Of a stretch of 64,000 nucleotides of DNA, positions 16,566 to 23,458 are shown one piece after another (the stretch's first letter is position 1; each line of letters opens with the position of its first letter). Origin of the DNA: Lachnoclostridium sp. An131. GTDB taxonomy: Bacteria; Bacillota; Clostridia; Lachnospirales; Lachnospiraceae. Under the pieces are notes generated by a model, which did not search any database, was not told the origin of the DNA, and saw only the letters and a list, made by a program, of their open reading frames with translations. A program made the position numbers and the translations under genes. Location: assembly GCF_002160825.1 (NCBI RefSeq), contig NZ_NFLI01000002.1, positions 62,001 through 126,000 of the forward strand. Direction: 5' to 3'.

Positions 16566-17270
16566 ATGTTTATATTAAAGAAAAATGCAAAAAAATATGT
16601 TTATACGAATTTAAAAACAATAGCATCTGTAGAAGAACAAAGAATAGATTTGAGAATAAAAATACCAAGAGAAACTATCAAGGTTTGCGTTATTGACGAT
16701 GAAGGTTTTGATATAAATATGCTGTATGATTTGGGATATAAGAATATTCGAAAAAAAATACAGTTTGAGAGTATGGATGAATATGAAGACTATGATATAA
16801 TACTATGTGATATAGAGGGAATTGGAATTAATGTAGATGTGGATAAGCAAGGTTTGGCAGTAGCAGAACAAATAAAAGATGTATATCCAGAAAAGGTTGT
16901 ATTATTGTATTCTGGGAAAAATGTTGAGACTTTTGGGGAAATGCCAAAGAATCTTGACGGGTATTTGAGAAAACAATCCTCAATGAGTGAACTAGCTAAA
17001 AGCCTAGATGCCTATTATAAACAATCGATCGATCCAATTAATGTTTGGAAAAAAACTAGAGATGAGATGTTAAATAATAAAGTTTCCACAAAAACAGTAG
17101 CATTTCTTGAAGATAGGTATTGTAGATCATTACTTGAAGGGAAAGGGTACTTATACAACAATGCTAATTTAAATGAGACGGAAATATTTTCGGCGGAGAA
17201 TATTTCAAAATATATTGAAATATTAGCAAAAGTAGTAGAAGTTGTGAGGAGATTATCTACAGATGTTTAA
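16566..17270 (+). CDS. response regulator with intact receiver and no known output domain
   Basis: 234 residues. After a 38-residue leader comes a receiver domain with every key residue: acidic pair Asp44-Asp45 (VCVIDDEGF), phospho-acceptor Asp82 (ILCDIEGIG), Ser116 (LLYSGKN) and Lys136 (YLRKQS). Residues 150-234 are helical and match no DNA-binding domain that I recognise. The gene overlaps the histidine kinase by 8 bp, so the two are made together. A TATAAT (16543-16548) lies just upstream without a clear -35. GC is far below the chromosome. The output could act by protein contact rather than by transcription. Confidence 0.82.
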   Translation: MFILKKNAKKYVYTNLKTIASVEEQRIDLRIKIPRETIKVCVIDDEGFDINMLYDLGYKNIRKKIQFESMDEYEDYDIILCDIEGIGINVDVDKQGLAVAEQIKDVYPEKVVLLYSGKNVETFGEMPKNLDGYLRKQSSMSELAKSLDAYYKQSIDPINVWKKTRDEMLNNKVSTKTVAFLEDRYCRSLLEGKGYLYNNANLNETEIFSAENISKYIEILAKVVEVVRRLSTDV

Positions 17271-18300
17271 TCAGTATTCAATAGAGAAAAAAGAGTTGAT
17301 TGTATCTACAGAAATACCATATTTTTGTGAAAAGTTCTTTTACGATGAAAATAAAAAATGTAAAAAGTATTATGAAGAAATTAGTAAAGATGAGTACATA
17401 GATGGTTTATATCAATGTCCATATGGATTTAGTTGCTATAAAAGTAATGGTAAAATCTATAGTTGTTTAATTGTAGGAGGACATTCTGATTTATCAAAAG
17501 TAAATATACATTTAAAAACTTATAAACAGAGCTTAAAAGATTTCACTAACTATACTATAAGTCAATTGCGAATGATAATAGGATATAATGAGAGTTTAGA
17601 ACATAAACAAAAAATATTACGCTTAACAATACATGATTTGAAAAATGCAACAAAACATTTTATGGATTTGGCGGAGAGTGTAAAACAGAGTACGGATTTA
17701 TCAAAGAAGATTGAAGAAGATGAAGAATTGTTTTCTGCAATTGAAGGATATAGTTTAATACAATATCGTTTGGATTATCATGATCAACTATTAAATAATG
17801 GAGTAGTTTATGGAAATGAAAAACGGAATATAAATTTTCATAAAATGATTATGAAATTATGCAAATTAATGCAGTATAGAGGAAAGAAGAAAGATGTTTC
17901 CATAGAATTTCATGGATATACTAATAATAGATTTTTGTGTAGTCGAGATATGTATTTAGCTAGTTTTATTTTTATTGAAAATGCAATTAAGTATGCAGAG
18001 CAATTTTCAGCAATTGATATTGATTTTAATGATTATGGACATGATACAACAGAAATTAAGATAGTAAATATTTGTAGAAATATTTCGGCTGATGAGATGG
18101 AAAAAATATATAATGATGGTTTTCGAGGAGGACAGGCTCAAGTTACCTCAAAGGGGAGCGGATTGGGTTTGGGATTGGCCAAAAAAATATGTGATAGGTC
18201 TGGAGTTCAATTAAAAACAACGTTTCAAGAAATCGATTCGGATGTAGGGAAATTTGCTGTAGAACTGATTATTCAGAGGGATATAGTTGAAATGATATAA
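17263..18300 (+). CDS. soluble histidine kinase with a Cys-rich N-terminal sensor region
   Basis: 345 residues and no membrane helix, so the signal is cytoplasmic. The phospho-acceptor His124 is in LTIHDLKNATKHF; the ATPase domain has the N box IFIENAIKYA and the G box GSGLGLGLAKK. The N-terminal 75 residues carry five Cys (22, 33, 52, 58, 68) with QCPYGFSCY at the centre, suggesting a metal, iron-sulfur or redox sensor. It is the last gene before the right end of the element. The partner is the preceding response regulator. Confidence 0.85.
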   Translation: MFNQYSIEKKELIVSTEIPYFCEKFFYDENKKCKKYYEEISKDEYIDGLYQCPYGFSCYKSNGKIYSCLIVGGHSDLSKVNIHLKTYKQSLKDFTNYTISQLRMIIGYNESLEHKQKILRLTIHDLKNATKHFMDLAESVKQSTDLSKKIEEDEELFSAIEGYSLIQYRLDYHDQLLNNGVVYGNEKRNINFHKMIMKLCKLMQYRGKKKDVSIEFHGYTNNRFLCSRDMYLASFIFIENAIKYAEQFSAIDIDFNDYGHDTTEIKIVNICRNISADEMEKIYNDGFRGGQAQVTSKGSGLGLGLAKKICDRSGVQLKTTFQEIDSDVGKFAVELIIQRDIVEMI

Positions 18301-18328
18301 TTTGCCAATCAAAACTAAAAAAACTCTG

Positions 18329-18350
18329 TGGCAACATTTTGGCAACAGAA
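18329..18350. repeat. integrase arm-type repeats, right end
   Basis: Two tandem copies of TGGCAAC at 11-bp spacing (18329 and 18340), in the same orientation as the pair at 9479-9500. The 13-mer GGCAACATTTTGG is identical at both ends. Confidence 0.65.
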
Positions 18351-18449
18351 AATCAGCAAGCTAGAATAAATGATGTAATTAAAGTAAAGAATGGCATGTA
18401 TTTATATAAAAATTAAACAAATATAGTTAATAAAAACAAAGGACACGCC

Positions 18450-18461
18450 GAGTTTGAATAA
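18450..18461. repeat. attR core (displaced guaA 3' end)
   Basis: GAGTTTGAATAA reads Glu-Phe-Glu-stop, the same GuaA ending with other codons. It is followed by a terminator that would suit guaA. Confidence 0.6.
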
Positions 18462-18468
18462 CGGACGA

Positions 18469-18514
18469 AACGCCGGGAATGCTGATAAAATGAGGCATTT
18501 CCGGCGTTACTTTA
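18469..18514 (+). terminator. terminator just outside the right end of the element
   Basis: AACGCCGGGAATGC pairs with GCATTTCCGGCGTT (one G-U), 12-nt loop, then ACTTTAT. It was probably the original terminator of guaA. Confidence 0.75.
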
Positions 18515-18537
18515 TGCCCTTTGACTCTAAAATGGCT

Positions 18538-19416
18538 CTAATTGTTTCCTGTGAAGTTATTTTCGTAATAATAGCGGAAGGCTTTTACAATATATTCACT
18601 GCTTCCCGCGCCATGTTTTGTGTCAAATACCTTGCTAAGATAATCATTAGAATAGGTGTCAATCATCATTCGGCAGTAATTTTCCGCACTTCCAACCAGT
18701 AGTTTTGAGGTAGTGGTTTGTATGCTGGCTATAATTTCCTCTACAATGCTTTGAACCAGTTCCGAAGCCACATCTTCTCCTTTGTGAGAAGCCAGCTTAA
18801 GAAATTTATCTTCTTTCAGCATTTCTTCTGGCACTTGTGAATACCATTCATCCATAATTTCAGAGAAATGCTCCAGATTGTGCTTCATTTCTTCGGTATA
18901 TTTTTCAATACTGCCAAACTGCTGGATGGCGAGCTTTGCCACGTGTTCTTCATCATCTCTGATTTTCTGGATGAACATATCAAAATTTTCAATGCTTCCC
19001 CAGTGCTGAATGACAGTTTCTGTCTGATTGGATTTAAAATCTTCCAAAGCGTTGATATAATCAGACAGATCAAACTCTTTAAAGCTCATACATGGTTCTC
19101 CTTTCTCTAAGCGTTCGAGAAGCTGTATAAGCCGGTCAAGACGACCCCGTTTCAGCAGGAAAAGTTCTTTTTGCTTTTTGAAAGCAGCAATCCTGTCAAA
19201 ATCTGGTTTTTCCAAAATCACTTTTATTTCTCTTAGTGGAAATCCAAGTTCCTTAAAAAATAAGATTTGTTGTAAGGTCTGCAATGCGCCATCATCATAC
19301 ATTCGGTAACCGGCTGCAGTGAGTTCGCTTGGTTTCAGCAGCCCGATTTCATCATAGTATTGAAGTGTCCGTATGCTGACGCCAGTCAGCTTGGCAACCT
19401 GACTTATACTTTTCAT
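18538..19416 (-). CDS. MerR-family regulator with TipAS-like antibiotic-recognition domain
   Basis: 292 residues. The N-terminal 70 residues are the MerR winged helix (ISQVAKLTGVSIRTLQYYDEIGLLKP, then GYRMYDDGAL) and a dimerisation coil follows. The C-terminal part has the TipAS features YTEEMKHNL, DEWYSQVPEEM and a final AFRYYYENN. TipAS domains bind thiopeptide or other hydrophobic drugs. The ATG at 19416 follows AGGAGC. The promoter has the 19-bp spacer typical of MerR activation. The nearest downstream gene on the other side is yjdF, but whether the regulator controls it is unknown. Confidence 0.9.
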   Translation of the reverse strand: MKSISQVAKLTGVSIRTLQYYDEIGLLKPSELTAAGYRMYDDGALQTLQQILFFKELGFPLREIKVILEKPDFDRIAAFKKQKELFLLKRGRLDRLIQLLERLEKGEPCMSFKEFDLSDYINALEDFKSNQTETVIQHWGSIENFDMFIQKIRDDEEHVAKLAIQQFGSIEKYTEEMKHNLEHFSEIMDEWYSQVPEEMLKEDKFLKLASHKGEDVASELVQSIVEEIIASIQTTTSKLLVGSAENYCRMMIDTYSNDYLSKVFDTKHGAGSSEYIVKAFRYYYENNFTGNN

Positions 19417-19449
19417 CAAAACAGCTCCTCTCAGTACAGGGAAACGGGA

Positions 19450-19516
19450 GTGACCGGTCACATTTGTTATGCTTCCCTTGAGAAAAGAATACAATATCAC
19501 GCAACGTGAGAGTCAA
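19450..19516 (-). promoter_or_regulatory. MerR-type promoter with 19-bp spacer
   Basis: On the minus strand: TTGACT (19511-19516), 19 bp, TATTCT (19486-19491). The spacer contains the dyad TCACG, TTG, CGTGA. A separate perfect palindrome GTGACCGGTCAC lies in the leader at 19450-19461. Confidence 0.8.
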
Positions 19517-19699
19517 GTAAATTTGTAAAAATCATAATGCAAGGCCGCATTCAAAAGCTAGTACCATGCACTTTTCAGCCTTGGAAAGTCCATAAGAAGT
19601 TAAATTTCTGATATTCCGTATTTCAGAAAGCAAGGCATCTCCCATCCCTCATTTTTATAGCTAAATTTCCGATAATATGTTAAAATCAGAAAGCAAAGA

Positions 19700-19812
19700 T
19701 AAAAACACAACGTAAGGGATAAGCTCTCTTACAGAGCCGGTAGGTAGTCCGGCCGCACCGTTTCGGTGTAAGTAACCCTCCCTCCTTAGGGTCGTCCGTT
19801 CTTTGTTCATCA
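19700..19812 (+). promoter_or_regulatory. yjdF riboswitch (azaaromatic-sensing RNA motif)
   Basis: The leader of the YjdF gene contains the expected conserved blocks: CGTAAGGGATAAGCTC, a GCCGGTAGGTAGTCCGGC pseudo-hairpin, a GCACCGTTTCGGTG hairpin and a CCCTCC / TTAGGG closing part. This RNA class binds planar azaaromatic compounds and lies upstream of yjdF genes. A -10-like TTAAAAT (about 19679-19685) precedes it. The ends are approximate. Confidence 0.8.
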
Positions 19813-19835
19813 CAATCATTTAAGGAGGAATTGTC

Positions 19836-20252
19836 ATGGACAAAGTATCGGGCAGGCTGACAGTATTTTTTGAGGAACCATTTTGGATCGGTGTGTTTGA
19901 ACGCATATCGGAGGGAAAGCTATCTGTATGTAAGGTTACGTTCGGAGCGGAACCGAAGGAGTATGAGATATACGATTTTATCCTGAAAAATTACTACCGG
20001 CTGCGGTTTAGTCCGGCTGTGGCAACTGCTGTAAAAGAAGCTGGCCGCAATCCGAAACGGGTACAGAGAGAAGTGCAAAAGCAGGTACAGAATACCGGAA
20101 TAGGCACGAGGTCTCAGCAGGCTTTAAAATTACAGCAGGAGCAGTTGAAAACTGAACGTAAGGCTGTGAGCCGGGAACAACGGGAAGCAGAGAAACAGCG
20201 GCAGTTTGAACTGAAACAGCAGAAAAAGAAAGAGAAGCATAGGGGCAGGTGA
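19836..20252 (+). CDS. yjdF: YjdF family protein (DUF2992)
   Basis: 138 residues. The N-terminal 65 residues fit DUF2992: LTVFFEEPFWIGVFER, then LSVCKVTFGAEPKEYEIYDFIL and NYYRLRFSPAV. The remaining half is a Lys/Gln/Arg-rich coiled coil, as in other members. The biochemical role is unknown; the link to the azaaromatic riboswitch suggests a response to toxic aromatic compounds. TAAGGAGG is nine bases before the ATG. The stop lies in the loop of the terminator. Confidence 0.92.
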   Translation: MDKVSGRLTVFFEEPFWIGVFERISEGKLSVCKVTFGAEPKEYEIYDFILKNYYRLRFSPAVATAVKEAGRNPKRVQREVQKQVQNTGIGTRSQQALKLQQEQLKTERKAVSREQREAEKQRQFELKQQKKKEKHRGR

Positions 20253-20270
20253 TTCTTGCCCCGCTTTTTC
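20242..20270 (+). terminator. terminator of yjdF
   Basis: GGGGCA, nine-base loop, TGCCCC, then GCTTTTTC. It starts within the last codons of yjdF. Confidence 0.75.
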
Positions 20271-20373
20271 TTAATTAAATTACCATAGTCCATAATTACG
20301 CTCGGGAATAACGCTCTGGAATATTTGCGATGCTTACTTTACCGGAGCTTGGAATGGAAAAGGAGACATAAAA

Positions 20374-21240
20374 TTGCGTACAGACACAGAAATTATGAAC
20401 TTAATTATACATACGGCTGAAGTGGATGACAGAGTCCTGGCGGCTTATCTGAAAGGTTCGAGGACTAATCCACATGCCCCGAAAGATCGATATCGGGATT
20501 TTGACGTAATGTATGTGGTCAGGGAGACAGAAAGCTTTATTTCTGATCCGGCATGGCTGAATGAATTCGGGGATATTATGCTCAGGCAGGAGCAGGATGA
20601 TGATTTTGGTTATGGGGAACGGTTTGGAATACGCAGCCACTATGAGGAAAGCTATTCCTGGCTGCTGCTGTTTGAGGATGGGAGCCGTATTGATATTGGA
20701 GTAGAGACGGTGTCGGCGATGGAAAAGGGCAAAAATCGAAACAGGCTGTTTCTTCCACTATTGGATAAAGTGGGATGCCTGCCGCAGCTGCCGCCGCCGA
20801 CAGATGAGGAGTTTTATGTGACTCCGCCGACCGGGAAGAAGTATCGGGGCTGCTGCAAGGAGTTTTTCTGGTGCCTGTGTGATGTGGTGAAAGGGATTGC
20901 CAGAGATGAACTGCCCTTTGCCATGGGTACATATAACATGCTTGTGCGCAGTATGCTGGAGCAGATGCTGAACTGGTATGTGGGAATTCGGACCGATTAT
21001 TCTGTATCCTGTGGGAAAATGAATAAGTACTTTAAAAGGTATCTGCCGGAAGACCTGTATCTGCAGTATCTGAAAACGTATTCGGACAGCAGCTATGAGC
21101 ATTTCTGGAAGGCGATTGACACAGCCTGTGAGCTGTTTCATCAAACGGCACAGTTTGTCGCGGAACAGTCCGGCTATACGTATCCGCAGGAAGATGAGAA
21201 TGGCTTTCAAAAGTATGTTGAAATCATAAAAAAGATATAA
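20374..21240 (+). CDS. aminoglycoside 6-adenylyltransferase, ANT(6) type
   Basis: 288 residues, the usual length of ANT(6)/AadE enzymes that adenylylate streptomycin. The nucleotidyltransferase site is clear: YLKGSRTNPHAPKD, then YRDFDVMYVV with the Asp pair, and DGSRIDIGV for the third acidic residue. The C-terminal half (CCKEFFWCLCDVVKGIARDELPFAM and MLEQMLNWYVGI) matches the ANT(6) substrate domain. TTG at 20374 has AAAAGGAGA before it. It is a chromosomal homologue in a stretch with other accessory genes; real resistance is likely but not certain from sequence. Confidence 0.9.
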   Translation: MRTDTEIMNLIIHTAEVDDRVLAAYLKGSRTNPHAPKDRYRDFDVMYVVRETESFISDPAWLNEFGDIMLRQEQDDDFGYGERFGIRSHYEESYSWLLLFEDGSRIDIGVETVSAMEKGKNRNRLFLPLLDKVGCLPQLPPPTDEEFYVTPPTGKKYRGCCKEFFWCLCDVVKGIARDELPFAMGTYNMLVRSMLEQMLNWYVGIRTDYSVSCGKMNKYFKRYLPEDLYLQYLKTYSDSSYEHFWKAIDTACELFHQTAQFVAEQSGYTYPQEDENGFQKYVEIIKKI

Positions 21241-21285
21241 GCTGTGTCGGTCTGTCTAGATAGAAGAAGGATGATTGAGGCAGCC

Positions 21286-21828
21286 TTATTTCTTTTTACG
21301 CAATTTTAGGATAATATTTTTCTTCTCGGCGGCTTCTTGCAGTAAACCGGACGCAAGAGCCGCTTTTTCTTTCAAAGATAAATTTGAAGCACGTTCATCT
21401 AATTCGGCTATAACGTTTTCCAAATCCTCCAACTCCAGCAAATTGACTGCCACGCAAAAAAGGGTCTTTTTTCGCCCGTCATTATAAGAATTGAGCAGGT
21501 GGTTTAGAAGAATTCGCTTATTCTGCTGTACGGATGAATAGGTCTCTGCCCCTTGTTCTATGAATTTCTGTATATCCAGCTTCTGATGCTGGTGCGTGAT
21601 AAAAGAATCGAATTCATCTATATGGTCATATTTTGGACAGGGATAGTTTTCGCACTGGAAACAATACTCTATTTTTCCGTGCTGCAGACTGCACCTTGCC
21701 AGGGAACAGGATTGATTTCCTTCTCCGCCGCCGCAGCCGGGACAATACTTATTTAAGTTCATAGGACATAGACCGCAGTTCAGCCCACACAAAGAGAAAA
21801 GCAGATTAGTTCGTTTGAAATTTTTCAT
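21286..21828 (-). CDS. DUF3795 cysteine-rich protein
   Basis: 180 residues. The N-terminal half carries nine or more Cys in the DUF3795 arrangement: CGLNCGLCPMNLNKYCPGC, then CSLARCS and YCFQCENYPCPKYD. This is a likely zinc or iron-sulfur binding module. The second half is helical with LLNHLLNSYNDGRKKTLFCVAVNLLEL. The function is unknown. It is transcribed toward the adenylyltransferase gene (convergent). No clear ribosome site stands out; AGGTG is 10 bases before the ATG. Confidence 0.85.
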   Translation of the reverse strand: MKNFKRTNLLFSLCGLNCGLCPMNLNKYCPGCGGGEGNQSCSLARCSLQHGKIEYCFQCENYPCPKYDHIDEFDSFITHQHQKLDIQKFIEQGAETYSSVQQNKRILLNHLLNSYNDGRKKTLFCVAVNLLELEDLENVIAELDERASNLSLKEKAALASGLLQEAAEKKNIILKLRKKK

Positions 21829-21954
21829 ATCCAGTCACCTGTGAAATTATTTTTTGCTGCCCGCTTTAAGAGCTTTTAGTTATTTGTGTGCAGGAAATAT
21901 ACAGAGAGGTTTATATTTTACCATATTTGTATGAAAATCGGGTGGATTGTGAAC

Positions 21955-21983
21955 TTGAAGCTTGAAAATAATTATACTATAAT
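21955..21983 (+). promoter_or_regulatory. promoter of the SUFU-domain gene
   Basis: TTGAAG (21955-21960), 17 bp, TATAAT (21978-21983). Confidence 0.75.
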
Positions 21984-22062
21984 ATTACATAAAGGGTAAA
22001 TAAGGAAATATCTTAAATTTGCATGATTTAAGAGAAGCTGAGGTTTATAAAAGGAGAAAATT

Positions 22063-22725
22063 ATGGGATTGTTTAGCCGCTTTAAGAAAAAGGATGATGA
22101 ATCGAACAAAAAGGAGGTTCAGGCAGCCGGCTGGGATGCTATTACAAATGCTTGTGAAAAAGTATATCCAGACCAAAAAGAACCGAAACATTACGGGACC
22201 ATAATCAGCTGGGATTTGGGTGGAAATGATCCGCTTGAAGGAATTAGTGTGTATGACGGAGGAGACTATTGGCATTTTGTGACTTATGGTTTGTCAGAAA
22301 TCTTCGAAAAAGAATCTGATAATGAAGCTGTCAGCGGTTACGGGATGGAATTTACGTTCAAGCTGAAAAAAGATTGCTGCGAAGAGGAAGAGGCAGAAAT
22401 AAGATGTATTTGTGGAATTTTGCAGTCTATTGCCAGAATTACTTTTACACATGGCGAGCTTTTTAAGGCTTATGAAACGATATATACGGGGCAAACGCAA
22501 GGCATCGATGCGAACATGAAATCGGATATAACAGGATTTGTCACGGTGCCGGATGACAAACTGGGTTCCATAGATACTCAAAATGGAAAGGTTGATTTTA
22601 TAGAATTTATAGGGGTTACGAATGATGAATTGATGGCGGTGAGAAATAAGCAAATGAATGTGAAAGCGTTGGTTGAAAAGATTGGAAGCGATGTGACTGA
22701 TTATAGTAGAAAATCAGTTATATAA
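22063..22725 (+). CDS. suppressor-of-fused (SUFU) domain protein
   Basis: 220 residues. The bacterial SUFU domain is visible: WDAITNACEKVYPDQKEPKHYGTI, then YWHFVTYGLSEIFEKES and GYGMEFTFKL, ending EFIGVTNDELMAV. Bacterial SUFU proteins are often immunity proteins of polymorphic toxins, although many stand alone. No toxin gene is adjacent. AAAAGGAG precedes the ATG, and the gene has its own promoter and terminator, so it is a single-gene unit. Confidence 0.88.
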   Translation: MGLFSRFKKKDDESNKKEVQAAGWDAITNACEKVYPDQKEPKHYGTIISWDLGGNDPLEGISVYDGGDYWHFVTYGLSEIFEKESDNEAVSGYGMEFTFKLKKDCCEEEEAEIRCICGILQSIARITFTHGELFKAYETIYTGQTQGIDANMKSDITGFVTVPDDKLGSIDTQNGKVDFIEFIGVTNDELMAVRNKQMNVKALVEKIGSDVTDYSRKSVI

Positions 22726-22746
22726 AGCTTGAATAAAGCATGATTC

Positions 22747-22780
22747 GCAAACGGGCTCTTCGGAGCCCGTTTGCTATTTT
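22747..22780 (+). terminator. strong terminator after the SUFU gene
   Basis: GCAAACGGGCTC, TTCG loop, GAGCCCGTTTGC, then TATTTT. A 12-bp perfect stem. Confidence 0.92.
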
Positions 22781-23030
22781 CGACCATAAAAAGGGATAAC
22801 AAGTACCCCCGCGCCGTTTATCCCAGACAGAAAAGCTAAAGTTTGTATCAAGAGCTGGATCGAAACACTTTTGTACCCCGCTGCGTTTGCGCTGCAGCGA
22901 AATGCTTCTACAATGCAGCTGCAGCATCCAGTTCCATGCCCCTCCTCATTCCGGATTTTCCAGATAAGTATCACGAAATTTTTTGTAAAGCTGCTCTCAA
23001 ATAGTATAAGTGAGAAAACGATCTCATATA
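22781..23030. other. non-coding gap with no supported gene
   Basis: Short open frames on the minus strand exist, but they lack ribosome sites and overlap the terminator. I see only a few small inverted repeats around GCTGCAGC. Confidence 0.5.
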
Positions 23031-23034
23031 GTCG

Positions 23035-23063
23035 TTGACAGATCTGTCTCTGCGTGATAACAT
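23035..23063 (+). promoter_or_regulatory. promoter with palindromic operators for the 23129 regulator
   Basis: TTGACA (23035-23040), 17 bp, TAACAT (23058-23063). The 12-bp palindrome GACAGATCTGTC overlaps the -35 (23037-23048). Downstream, ACTTCAC occurs twice (about 23074 and 23089). Confidence 0.6.
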
Positions 23064-23128
23064 GAAGTCAACTTCACAAGAAGCAAACTTCACATTGATA
23101 GGAGAGCATATTGATAGGAGAGGAGTGC

Positions 23129-23362
23129 ATGAAAACAAGGGTGAGGGAATTGCGGACGGCGGCAAATATGACACAGCAGCAATTGGCCGATCTGGTTCAT
23201 GTATCTTCGAGAACGATTATTTCAATTGAGAAGGAGCAGTACAGTCCGTCACTTATGCTGGCGTACAGGATGGCGCAGGTGTTTGGCGTTACAGTAGAGG
23301 ATTTATGCTGTCTGAGGGAAAATAAGGAATTCGAGGATAAGCAGTATGAAGATTTACAATAA
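23129..23362 (+). CDS. small XRE-family transcriptional regulator
   Basis: 77 residues, essentially one helix-turn-helix: RVRELRTAANMTQQQLADLVHVSSRTIISIEK, then YSPSLMLAYRMAQVFGVTVEDL. This is the short YozG-like class, usually followed by a small membrane protein gene. The ATG at 23129 has AGGAG at eight bases. The 3' end overlaps the start of a 29-codon frame that looks like the decayed partner. Palindromes at its promoter suggest self-repression. Confidence 0.9.
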   Translation: MKTRVRELRTAANMTQQQLADLVHVSSRTIISIEKEQYSPSLMLAYRMAQVFGVTVEDLCCLRENKEFEDKQYEDLQ

Positions 23363-23435
23363 GAAGGCACTTGCATTTACTATATCATTGTTTGCAGAGA
23401 TTTTTACTTATATGTACTATGAATCCAGAAATTAG
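23346..23435 (+). pseudogene. remnant of the membrane protein partner of the XRE regulator
   Basis: A 29-codon frame starting MKIYNKKALAFTISLF and ending YYESRN. The first residues resemble the start of the small multi-helix membrane proteins (MKIYNKK...) that normally follow this regulator class, but the rest is missing. Its overlap of 17 bp with the regulator gene is the usual arrangement. I read it as an internal deletion; it could instead be a functional short peptide. Confidence 0.45.
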
Positions 23436-23458
23436 GAGATACTGCTGGAGGAGAACTT

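Larger units (their letters stand above)
9408..18461. mobile_element. guaA-inserted integrative mobilizable element (about 9 kb)
   Basis: The element begins at the last codons of guaA (GAGTTTGAGTGA, 9408-9419) and ends at a second copy, GAGTTTGAATAA (18450-18461), which is followed at once by a strong terminator. That arrangement is what a displaced native guaA end would look like. Inside are a repressor, excisionase, tyrosine integrase, mobilization and RepA-like genes, a MobV relaxase and AT-rich cargo. No type IV secretion genes are present, so it would need a helper conjugative element. guaA is an established insertion site for such islands. The exact ends are inferred. Confidence 0.78.

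Noticed and set aside
16566-18300. Detocs-type defence two-component system
   Set aside because: Detocs needs a third gene with a nucleosidase effector. Only a kinase and a receiver are present.
22774-22974. Minus-strand frame after the SUFU gene
   Set aside because: It runs into the terminator, lacks a ribosome site and resembles nothing I know.
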